DNA from: Pisaster brevispinus
Taxonomy: Eukaryota; Echinodermata; Asteroidea; Forcipulatida; Asteriidae
DNA length: 64,000 nt
Reading direction: 5' to 3'
Assembly: GCA_023634235.1 (NCBI GenBank)
Contig: JAMKCF010000008.1
Coordinates: 2,671,001-2,735,000 of the forward strand
Both the position numbers and the translations under genes were made by a program. The notes under the pieces are model-generated. The model worked only from the letters and a program-made list of their open reading frames with translations. It did no database searches and was not told where the DNA came from. The first letter of the stretch is position 1; each line of letters starts with the position of its first letter. Below are positions 24,366-36,700 of the stretch, one piece after another.

Positions 24366-24694
24366 GAAAGAAACTTCATGCAAAGACCTTAGAGGTAACC
24401 CTGTGCTTCTGACTAAGTCACAATTTGATAAAGCTGCTAAGCAGAGGTTATCCCCTAACAAATGTTACTCACTTTTGCAGCTCAATGATATTAGGACCAG
24501 GAAGTTCAAGGCTTGTTCTAATGAAGGGTACAGTGACAGTTAGTTAACAGGGTCAAGAGCGCCCATGGTATAGAGGGAAAAAAAACCCACACAAAAACCA
24601 GAGAACATGCAGACGATGGGATGCATTGATTATTGCTGCAAAGAACTTAGATAAGTTTATGCTCCACCTGGTTCTATGGAAACGGCTACTAGCA

Positions 24695-24754
24695 CTACAT
24701 GAGGGAGCAAACTTGTGACTTTTTTCCTGTTGCTTTTTCTTGGATTTGCCTCAT
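24695..24754 (-). CDS. KIF28: Kinesin exon 26, terminal exon with CaaX-type end
   Basis: A 60-nt terminal exon after a strong acceptor (TTTTTCTTCTTATCCAG), entered in phase 0. It encodes [19 protein letters not shown] and then TAG. The last four residues, CSLM, match a CaaX box (Cys, two mostly aliphatic residues, Met), with lysines just upstream. Evidence is the splice site, phase and an immediate stop; there is no homology I can confirm. If wrong, the true last exon lies elsewhere in 20000-27000. Confidence 0.62.
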   Translation of the reverse strand: MRQIQEKATGKKSQVCSLM

Positions 24755-27700
24755 CTGGATAAGAAGAAAAAGGGGAAGATTAAGAAGAATGACTTTTAGG
24801 GAGGCCGCAAAACAAAAACTCAAAATCTAAGAGCATAGAGGGTCAATTAAGGACACAACTACACCCCAAAAAAACCCTTTAATTTCCCCACCCCCAACAA
24901 CCATAAAAATATATTTTTGTATAAAAGTATTCAGCTTTTAAAGTCCAAACATCTTCCTTAAAGTTCAGCAAATAATAAAAAAAGGAACTTTTTGGGGGTC
25001 TTGTTTAAAATATCTCTGGTGGGAAGTGGAAGTTCTGATCTACAAGATCTTTGCAGAATTAATTTTGAAAATGTTTTTGAAATTCATATGATGGGTATCA
25101 GTTTTGTTCCTGGGGTTCCTTTGAAAAGTTGTTTTTCTTGGAAATCAGGCTACAAGACCTCCTCTGAGCAGCTCCAAGAAGTATAAAGAAAAGAATTTAG
25201 TCAACATTTGAAGGTGAAACTGGTGGCTCACAAATGAGAGTGGAGTTGCCTGTAAGAGAAGCAGATGGTTAATACATGCGGATGGTTTGACTTCTTCGTT
25301 CTGTTTCTTCTTTTGCCTTGCATTAGGCTAAACGGTCTATGAACAACAACAACAAAAGGCTTGTATCATCATCAATTGATTCGAGGATTGAAACACCCAC
25401 CCAAGGAATTTTAGCATTGGGCCGGTAACATCACAACCAAGCGTTAATGAATGTGTTTGGCACAAAAGTACCAGGGCTTGCTCATCTCGAGGTTGCTATA
25501 CAAAAGCTTGCCCCAAACCATGTGACATGGCAACTGTCTCTAGTGTCAGGAATTCAAATTTAAGAAGCCACTGAGACCAAGTCAGTGCACCAGAAATTAC
25601 AAAGTTAAGGAATCAGTTTTAAGTCTGGGTGTATAATTCTGGGCCAGTGAAAGTTCTGACCTACAAGACCAGTGGTCTAGTGGAGATGTTCTTGCAATTC
25701 TAGCACTGTGCTGGCTATATATTTCCTGTAAGAATTCTCCTTGACTATATGTGTGTATTACTTGTTTTATGGCAATTAGACTTCTTCGCATTCTGTCCTA
25801 GACGTAAAGCCAGAAAACAAAAGTACGGGAAAAAAATGAAGTGAACTGAGTTTTTGGTTGCAGTTTGAGAATAGCTAATAGGTATTAACAACATCAAGGT
25901 AAAACTGAAATATGAAGTTCTGAGAACCAATGAACGAGCTAAATAAGATTACTAAAAATAAGTAATAAAGTAAAAAGGTTGCGGGTTCGAATACAGCCGA
26001 GCCAACTGCTGATTTCACAATGACTAATATAAATATTGTCGTCTAGATACTGAAACACGATTTATCGATTTGTGCAATTAATATTCACATACATTAAACC
26101 ATTGTTTGTATGAGAGAGATTGGCTGTTGCCAGCTTGGTGTTTATCATCTCCTTGTGGGAGCTTTGCCGAGTAACCTTGTAGGAAAGATCATCTAAACAA
26201 ACCAAGAAGATGAGTTGTCAATATGTCATAGTGATTATGATTGATGCACAGCTTAAGATTGATCTTAGCTGTTTGTGAAATCTACCCTGGGCTGGGCACT
26301 TTTGAGGGTTACTCGGTTTTATTACCAGACAGATAAAGTAAGAAAAATTTTCATGCAAGAAAGAAAGTAGATGATTGTTAAAAACTGTGGAAATTTGTTA
26401 AGCTTTGTTTGAGTAATTTTTATCTGCAGGATAAATGTTTTAACATTACGTGCATTTTCTTAAAATGTTAACAGTTAATTTTGCAAGAGTGCAAGCTGTT
26501 AATTTGAACTTCACAGAAATTATCAGGCTGTTAATTTTGAATTGTTTACAACGAGATTGTGCAAATGTGAGAACGCTTCACAAAAACACCTGACAAATTG
26601 TTAATAAAACTAACTTTGTACCCTCCATGTTTATACAATGTAGTTGTAATTAACTTAAAAAAATTGTATTTTTGAATTTTTAGGGGGACAGTTTGGTATG
26701 GCTGGTTTGAGATTACAATAAACGCAAAAAAGCAGAGTGGATTTATCGGAAGAACTCTTTGACTAGCACCGGTTTCATGAATGTATTAAGTTACAAGGTT
26801 GAGTTTCATCCAAATGCCGCCTGTCGTACCAATGGTGTTACATAAAGCGATCTTGGAAATAACTGAAAGCTGATCATGCTCAGGCAGTAAAATGGTATAA
26901 AGAAACATACAAACATTCCCAGAGACAACAATATGGGAAGCTATGAGAGAAGGCTGAAGGGGGGAAGGACAGGGTAGAAGGATTTGAAGAACGCCTAGTA
27001 CACACACATTGCTGGGAAACAACAAAACAGTCATCGTTATATTAAAGCTTACGTTCTCGGCTGAAACGTTTACGCTTTCCTTGTTCCCCTCGCTAGGCGC
27101 CTCGCCCCCTTTCGACATGCCGTTTGTCTGGATTGGGGTTGCGGGCGGGGCCTGCTTTGGGCTGGGTATGGGCTCCTCATTGGGTGTGGCCGGTTTGGGG
27201 CTGGGTTTGGGTTCCTCAGGGGGCGGGGCCTGTTTTGAGCTTGGTTCAGGCTCCTCTTTGATTGGCTGCTGTTTTTCCGATGCCGGATCTTCAAGTTCAA
27301 AACTGAACACACTGACAGAGTCCTCCTGGTTTTGTAATAAAATTGTTTTAAATCAAGGATTGTGTCCAAGCAGTTAACAAATAATGATAAAAATTCAAAT
27401 ACATGCCAATCCTAATTCTCAATAGATTGGGTACTTCAAGCTGTACTACAGTAGGCCCCTCTCCCCAATGTTCATCGACAGACCATAACCAATCTATTAA
27501 ATTTCCTCCCCGTTCACAACTCATGAACATTCCTTGTGACTCCCTGTATTTGGCTTCAAGTTTTGAGAATGTTTCTCATAAAAATTAAAAAAAATTAACT
27601 TGCAGATTTAACTTCTGAAGGAACTAAACTTCAAGGCGTCTACTGTGTAGAGTTGAACACTCCTGGAGACAAATTTTGCCATTTTCTATTCTCACTTACT

Positions 27701-30700
27701 TTCAGCTATTCAATAAACGCTTGTTAATAATTATTACCTTGCCATTTTTAAAGTTATGTTGATTGAATTCAGAACTAGGCTGAAGGATTTAAGATTTCAT
27801 GGCCCAATTCAGGCTTTTAAAACTTTTTCTGGGGGTTTACTTTTCTGGTAAGAACTTATTAGTGGTTGTTCTCATGAGTGACTGGTGGATGAATACATGA
27901 CGGGTGAACAGAGAGGGAACTATATTTTTCACTCATGTCACAACTAAATGTTGTTCTAAGATGGCAAGTGCAGGTGAGTTAGGTCCTTACGTCTTGATCG
28001 CCATTTTGAATATCCTTTAGAGCTTTGTGTCCCTGTATAATCTGCTCACGGGGATTTAAGAGATAAATACTTGCCTTTTAAGGTCAGAGGTGAAAGTTCA
28101 AAGGAACAGAAGTTCAAGAGGTGAGAACATCTTTTAGACTCGATTCAGAAAGTGAGAATAGGAACAACGGGTGCAAATAGCTTTGGCTGATTTTAGGAAT
28201 TTTGACTGAATGTACAGTTCACTCAACGTATAGGAATTTCTACCACAATGTGGTTATGAAATTACATTTTTCAGAGCTTAATTTGGTCTTGGACTGGATA
28301 AACTTTTTATGATGGTTATAAAGGCCAGTTCAGTGTGAAGATTTGTTGGAGGAAAAGATAGTTCCACACATTAGTAATAAAGGTAAAAAAAAACCAACTC
28401 AAAACTGGTTAGAATCTGATACCGCTAGAATTTGACGTAAACAAAGAAAAAAGAAGAAGTGTTTTCTGGTAGAATGAAATTCAACTGCAATGTGTCACAC
28501 ACCACTCTAATAGTAAAACTAGCATCTACAGCTTTCATTTCAAAATGAACAACAAACCCCCCAAAAAGTGGGGGGGAATGGCAAGTTCTCATTTCTATCA
28601 ACTCAGTAATATTTCTTCTGACACTACAAAATTGACTCGCAAAGGTGAACTAAAAACTGAAACCCAAACTACGGAACTCTGTGAATGAAGCGAGAGCACA
28701 TTACCTCTCCAGGTTGCAACCACTAGGAGAATTAAAGAAGGAGAGGGAGGAGGGGAAGTACTTGCTCAATCAGATTCTTTGGTTTGGAGTGAAACCGACG
28801 AGAAAAAGGTTCTCAGAGGTCTACAATTTTCAAAGGCGGGAAAAGGGTGCGGGAAGTATGATTTGTTAGAGGCGTTTTAGGAGTAAGGCAGATGCAGAGA
28901 AGTTCTCATTGGGGGTGAGTTCTGGTTTTGAGTTCTGGGGGTGAGTTTCAAAGAGATATGCGACTGTAAAAAAAGTAACACAAAACCAAACAGTGGGTAC
29001 TGGGGTCCTCTTGGTCCGAGGATGAAGCCTCCACAATAACCTGGATGCTACCTTTGAGAGGTTTACAGACTCTCTCCACCACCACAGGTACTAATCCAGA
29101 GGTTTGGTCATGATTGACAAGGTCTGCCACTTTCTTGTCTAAAATGAAACTTCATCTCCGACAAGAAACTCTGGAGGATGACTGTTTTCAACGAAAAATA
29201 CCGAATTCAGGTAAAAATCGGGTCTGCTCAAAGGAAGTGGAAGCCTTTGGTGACAAACCTGTTGACATGTTATAGAGTGGACTTAAAAATCTGGAAACGT
29301 GTCATGCAAACACCACTTAAAGTATGGCATCATCAACTGCTGCACGATTTGAGGGAAAAGTGCAGTTGTTGCAAGGTGTATCAGTAAAATGCCACCTAAT
29401 TTTGACACCTTATGCCAAAATCAGGCAGTTCTTAGAAATAGTAAAATGATATTTAAAGTGAAGACAACTGAAACATCGATGATTTCAAAGTGATGTGATG
29501 TCTGAAACATTTTCTATATATTGAGAATTACTTAATCATTACAGACTGAATCAGACGTTTGAAAGCTCTGCGTCTCCACTCATCAATTTGATGAGCAAAT
29601 AAACCAAGTTTTTAGTTTCGGCCTGAGGAAGTGATTTGCTTTGAAATGCCATCACACCAGGCCGCATGTCGCTCTAGGAAAATTGACACCCATTGCTGTG
29701 TGTTTTGTTCTGGGCAACAACGACAACAAATCTCAGTGGATTAATTGCCACAAAATTTCATTGGGATTTTTAAAACACTGAGACCAGTACTCCCTGTTCA
29801 ATGCATATGACTTACTCCACAAAATGCTTGTCTAATTGGGTTTCGACTAAAGATAGAAATAAAAGACAGAATACTAAGAACTACAATTGAGAGGGGAGGA
29901 AGAAAGGAAGTTTTCTCAGCCCATTGAGGTCTTACTTTGTTCAGCATGTGCACTCGAGTCTTCAGCTTGGACCCCGTGCTGTACGCTACCGCCGAGACTG
30001 AACGATAGAACGGATCAAACTGCTGCTCTTCTCTGGGTTTATCCTCCCACTGTTTGCAAATCTCCTGCAGCGAACAAGAAATGCACCACAAAAACGTTAG
30101 TTTAGGATCAACTTGGGGTGAGCAAAGGTAATTTTATCATAATGAAATTTGAACCTGTGACCTCCAAATTTTCGTGACGACCAGAAACTCAAACGTACAG
30201 AACAGCGTTTCCTTCACTAAGCAGAAAGGCTAGTGACTGGTTTGCATATTGGTTTCAGCCACTTCAAGGACCAAAACTGCCCATGGCGAGCAGAGTTGCA
30301 AGTGTTAAGAGTCTTAAGTGAACCCTAGAGGGCGCACTCTACTTTAATCCGTCATATTGACTCTGATGTTAATCTACAAGGGGAACTATGGTCAACACTG
30401 ACCCCAACTCTGACTTCACACTGAAGCTGATGAGTATCTAGACTGATCCCACTATTGATAAAAACATAACCTGATTAGGATTAACTCTCGACTCTTATGT
30501 TGATCTGAACCTAAACTAGTATGGATCAACAATAGCCCTCATATCAAACCACACTGACTATAAGATGGATTAACATATGGGCCTAATATCAAACCACACT
30601 GAATCTAAGATGGATCAAAGATGGCTCTCATATCAAACCACACCCACCCATCTCTGGATCAACTCTAACCCTGATATGGATCAAGACTGACCTGTAATCG

Positions 30701-33700
30701 TCTCTCTTTCTTCTCCAATCTCTCATACTTCCTCTTGAGGAGCAGTAGTTCCCCTTTGATCTGTCCCACTTCATCCTGTCCATCACCCTCTGGGGCCATG
30801 GAGCCGATGCGAGCCTTCCTCCCAGAATCCTGCATGTTCTCCATCTGCCGCAGCTCCTACAAAGTACAAACAAACGGGGTATATTTCTCATTTAATGGAT
30901 GTAGAAAATTGCATCAGGGATAAAGAAAACCATCCCAAATTTATAACTCTTTACGTGACCTACGGGTAAAACAGAAATCCCATCGAATCCCTTCCAAGTA
31001 GTAGAAATCACTGAGTGTGCAGTGCTTAGTTAGCACACATCGGTGTATTGGGTTAGACCAAAATAATACGTCTGCGAAATGATCAAACTTTCTATCTTCG
31101 CTGTCTCAAAACATGAATTTCACAAGTGGTATTGTTTGTGAATCCCGAAGTGTGACGTTAAAGTGCACCTCGGGCATGGCTTGCGTGGGCTGTCTTATAC
31201 TGGTTTTTAGAGCCCCTCTGCTCACGGTTATCAGCTCTGCAACTATGCAGTAAAATAGGAACTGGTGTCTCCCAGGCTACTTCCGGCAAGAGACAACGGC
31301 TGACAATCCCAACATGAATCTTCTCTCTGCTGGTTGAGCTACAAAGAGCGGATGAGGGTGAAAACCCACAGGGCTGGAATTTCATCTTTGAGAGGGTAAA
31401 GGCTGCTCCATTTTTCAAGGGCCCTTCTATTGGATAAACTTAACGTCTCCGTTGGATCAACTTGACGTCTACGGGAAACATTTGAAGGGGCACGGAGACC
31501 AGAAACCAGGGCAATACAGAGGCCGTGGCCTCCCGTTAATTCCACGCCACAATCTAAGAGCAGCTTTGACCATAGATATTATTATCAGTAAAATACATAA
31601 TGATGGAAGACTGCACTATGCAAGTGCAAGTTGTAGTCCATCGACGGTGACGATGATGACCATTTCCTCAAGTCCATTTTCCCCCACCATGGGTTGGGTA
31701 TTTTCAGAAATTTAACCCAACTCACTGCATCTCTTTGTTGTTATTTTATCATCTGAGATACCGTTGCTGTCTCAGTAAATAACACCAACCTTTGTTGTGA
31801 GTTTAGAGAGCTTAGAGTCCGGGGCCGAGTCCACCTGTTTGCCGTAAACACTGAACTTGATGCTGGAGTTCTCAAAGTAGGCCAAGACCTCTTCAGTGAC
31901 ACTCGGGATGGAGACGATCCTGCTGTGGTTCCACTCCGGCGACAGCGTGTCCTTGATCTCGTTGGTCCAGGTGAACTCTTGCTCGTTGTAGCACTTGTAC
32001 TTCACTTTCAGCCCCTTGGAGAAACGGGACTTGTGGACCTCACCATTACGGATGGACACCTTCAAGAAAATTCCAAATTTTGTTTATTTTTAAATTTTTT
32101 TATGCTCATGACAGGAAGCATAATAAAGTCTTCTGTCAGCAGTATTTCCAGTGGTTGTAATTTTTCTTTAAGTACATGAAACCATCCAAAAGTGTTTCAA
32201 CATGTGAATGGACTTGCAGACTTATATTAAAAACAAATTGAGGTAATAATTTGTTAAAGGCAGGGTATACTTTTGGTAATTGTCAGAGACCAGTATCCTC
32301 ACCAACGTATGCATAAAATATCAAACCTGTGAAAATTTGGCCTCAATTGGTCATTGAAGTCACAAGAAAAAAATGAAAGAAAAAAACACCCTTGTTGCAT
32401 AGAATTGAGATGGCTTCAGGCATGAAGCCTTTCTCAGATTAAATTTCTTTTTGGTGAAAAATTACCTCTTTCTCTAAAAGTACAGGTCTTCAAAGGGTAT
32501 CGTTTCTAACAATGTTTTGTAATATCAACAGCTCTCCAGTGCTCTTTTTATGGTCCTTAATTTTGGAGTGATAGACAAACAGTTACACTGCATTTGTTCA
32601 GATCCAAGATAAATGTTTCAACTTATGTATAATGTTTAAAAGAAATGCATCTGTGCTGTCATCACATTATTTCAAATCGTAACAAAATGTAGGATCTATA
32701 CTAATACATGTGGAAACAAAGCGCACAAACAACTTTTAAAAAATAACTAGTGTTCTAAAATGGACCTCAAGTTTAAAGAATCTTAACAAAAACGATTCAA
32801 TTTGTTTTACTAAGTAACTTTTATATAAAAAAGTTGTGGATAACTAACTACTTTACAAAAAATAAATGGTGTTCTGCAATAACTGCAATAAGAATTTTAA
32901 CAAAAACAACAATTCAATCTGTTTGAATAAGTCAATAGAATATTTCAAAAACGCAAAAAAAAGTGTCCCCAAAAATGTTATTCAACACAAACTATCAAGT
33001 AGTAAACCACGAGGGAACCTGACTGGGTAAATTTTAAATAATTTGGGGTTTGCACAAAGAAAAATCGACTGGAGCTCCAGTCTATTTTTCTTTGTTCAAA
33101 CCAACAAATTGCTCAACACAAACTGATAGAAATTTCTTTGATATTTCCTTCCTTGTTGTTAGTGCTTTGAGGTTTATGTATGGCGCTATATACAAAGCTC
33201 TATTTTTTATTATTATTTAGAAAACATTCTGATTGAAAGGAAACATAATCCTGGGTTATATAACTTACCTTGAAGTGGTAGGGTTTACCCAGGAGCTCGT
33301 TCGGTTCGTCCACAAAGTCGTCTTCTTCTATTGGTTTACCCTTCTGGTCACATGGATCAATGCACACAATGAGAGACCCCTCCTCTTTACCCTGTGACAA
33401 GAAAAAAACAAATCACTTTATGAGGACGGATTTTGTCCAGTTTTTGTTACAAAACAGTGATGTTATTGAAGGGTAAACAATCAACCAAATCATGAGAAGT
33501 GATTAGCTGTCTGTTTATCTTGGTCAAGAGATTAAACCTCTTGAACTTTTAGGATGATACAGTAATGAATTTACAGACTGTCTACATCACTACAAATGAA
33601 AACTTAGATGTTTGACTAATCTTTGGGAGAGTTTTAAGAATTGCTCCGAGGTCAATTTCAGTTTTGTGATGCCCTCGTTTTCCAATCAATGAGAGTCCTT

Positions 33701-36700
33701 ATGCGAAGGGGAAAGAAGTCACAAATGGTACTCTAACAACAGATGGCGGCAGTGTGGTTTGTAATTTCACCTTGAAGTCGGTAACAGTGATCTTCCCATC
33801 AAAGTCCAGGTTGAAGCCCAGACTCTGGAGGAAGGCGTTTGCAGTGCCGATTAAGACGTCCTCGGCTGGCTCCCAAAAGGGATCCTCCTCCTTTGGGATG
33901 GTCATAATTCCCTCGTCACCATCAATGTATCTTTGGTACAGATCCTAAGGATAAATTTGATATTAATAGTATATTGTCACATCATACAAACACCTCAGAT
34001 CTTGAGTTATGTAATAATGTCGTTTGTCATACAAGAGAGCCAGAATGGATCTCAGTGCCTCAAATTTTGTGTGTACATCCGGGAAATTTTAAGCAGGATA
34101 TTTCATTTTTGCATCGACAGGAAACAAAATGAATATTTCGAAAGCACTGGTATCCGCCTTGGTCATTTGACCAGTTAGTTCCTCCCGTAAACCATCTCAG
34201 CTCCCTGGGGAGTACACAGCCTGAGCTGTATGTAGCGCACCGAGCTAAATCAATCACAAGAACCATCTCTGCCCTCAAAGGTATGCTTTTCCTCTCAGGT
34301 GAGAAGCATTTTATCCTTAAGTAGCTTGCTTGATGACAAAAGTGTCTTGATTGGGATTCGAACCATTACCCCGAACTAACACTGCAATAGACCGCTCGGC
34401 CATGACAAGCCACATATTATTATTATCATCATGTTATTTCTGGTAGTGAAACCCATGATGCCTCATAAGTGAACTGCAGGGTGATAAAGAAGAGCTGAAC
34501 TATTACAGAGGTCATTCCATTTTCTAAGTTGTTCCCGGTGAGACAATATCATAAAACCTGAACAGTCAGAATTACTGGGACAGAGTGACAAACATAACAT
34601 TACTTCCAAACTAAACAACGTACCTGGATGACGTAGCGACGATTGATAAACTTCCCTCTCTCCCACAGCCAACTATTACGATTCAGAAGGTCCTTCATCT
34701 TTACCATAACTCTGGAAAAAGCAAGAAGAACAAAACAAACCCGGTTATTCTAACAATCCATTATGATTATCAGTATAAACTAAAGAGCTGTGTAAATTAA
34801 AGAGGTGTAAAACTTGCATTGGGGATAAAGAATATTAGTTGTATTTTGGGGCAAGACGTCTGCTCTAGAATGGGTTTGAATCCCAACCGAATAACATGAA
34901 TGTTTACATTTTTGTCTTCAAAGAATTCAGGAAAAGTACTGAGTATACAGTGCTTTACACACATTGGTGTAAAACACAAATAAAACACTTCTGCAAACAA
35001 ATGTCGTTATTTCTATTATTCTGATTTATTTATTATAAAAGGCAGGGTGTACTTCTGGTAAATTACTCCACAGGGTAATGACCATAAAAACTTACTTGGT
35101 AAAGAGTACTGGAGAGCTGTAGATATTATAAAACATTGTGAGAAACGACCCCCTTTAAAGTAAAGTAGTCTTGGAGAAAGAGGTATATTTTCACCCCAAA
35201 CTTTGAATCTGAGAAAGGCTTCAGGCATGAAGCCTTTCTCAGGCATGTAAGCACACAATTCTATGTAACAAGGGTGTTTCTTCTTTCATTACTTTCTTGC
35301 AACTTCGATGCCCAGTTGAGCCCAAATTTTCACAGGTTTGTTATTTTCTGCATTTGTTTGGATACACCAAGTGAGGATACTGGTCTTTCACAATTACCAA
35401 AAGTATATCCTACCTTTAAAGTAAAAATTGAAACATGTGGACAGAAGGCCAAAATAGTTTCAATGTACAACTACAATTTAATATAAAGATACCCTATAAT
35501 CGGCTAAAAGGTGTAAACAAAAATTGTCAATTACAAGTTTTTGACTCCACAAAGTTACGGATTGTGTTTATTCACAAAGTAAAAGGAAAACCACACAGAT
35601 TCGAGGGCTGGTTGTGTGAAAGTGATCATTATATTTTACTTTTAAAACATCATTCTAACCATATTAATTTCACAACAAATGCTTTTTAGCCCAAAGCAAC
35701 CAATCCACAGGCAATGTGTCCCTTTACTGTCATGACTTGGTGATATTGAAAAAAAAGATGTGACTACTCTCATAAGAAACTGTTTCTCTAAAAGTTGGCA
35801 AAGAAGATGATTCATTGAATGAAGCAAAAGTCGAATTTTCGAAATCAAATTTTGAGGACAACTTGTTTTTTGTTGGATAAATAGAAAGAAGGGAAAGCAA
35901 AAGAAAGGCAACAACTCGAGAACTACGGAAGTTCAGGGTGAACAAAGATGAGGAAAGAAGTTTTGGGGATCTTTGGGAACATCTCAAAGTCATACTTTGT
36001 CTCTCTGTTATTGCCTTCCTGCGCCTCTTCACTGAGCAGCACAATCTCAAAGCCCTTGTGCTTGTCCAACTCTTCACTGACTGCGTTCACCTCGTTCACC
36101 ATGGGCAGCAATTCCAAGATCTGATCCTGTGCCCTCTGTTGATCTGCAGCAATTAAGCAATGAAGGTTTGCAATGACAATATTAATATAACTAATGATAT
36201 TAATTTATATACAGAAATCCTGTCTCACAAGCCAGCAGGTGCCCCACCATATACCACTCCAATGCCCACCCATTGTCTAGGACTTTCAGAATTTGTGTGT
36301 GTTTTTTTTCACGACCTATGGACCAACCCCATCGACCACGTCACAATGACCCTTCCTCCGTGCACTGACCATGTCAGCGACCAGTCCTTGCTCTATCCAG
36401 TGACCAAATAACCAATATATAAATGTCTTATTTCCACTCCCATTCTCTATCCATTCTTGCCTTTCAAACACTTCGCTTCTACTTGATGATAAGTTGTACT
36501 CTTTGTACAGCCCTACAGTTGTGAGAATAAAGCTACAGTCCCTTAGTCCAAAGAGAGCAATCAGTATTATTTTTTTATCTTCATCGTCTAGCTCTATGTG
36601 ACACCATCATTCTTCAAGTGTTACACTAAGAAGTGAACTCCCACCTTTTGTCAGATTCCCGCCTGCCGTCAATCCTCTAGCCTCGGCCAACTCCTTCTGT

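Noticed and set aside
35923..35995. Continuation of exon 17 to the stop at 35923
   Set aside because: Would truncate the kinesin before its conserved DPFWEP and C2-like exons, which continue in phase from the GTATGA donor.
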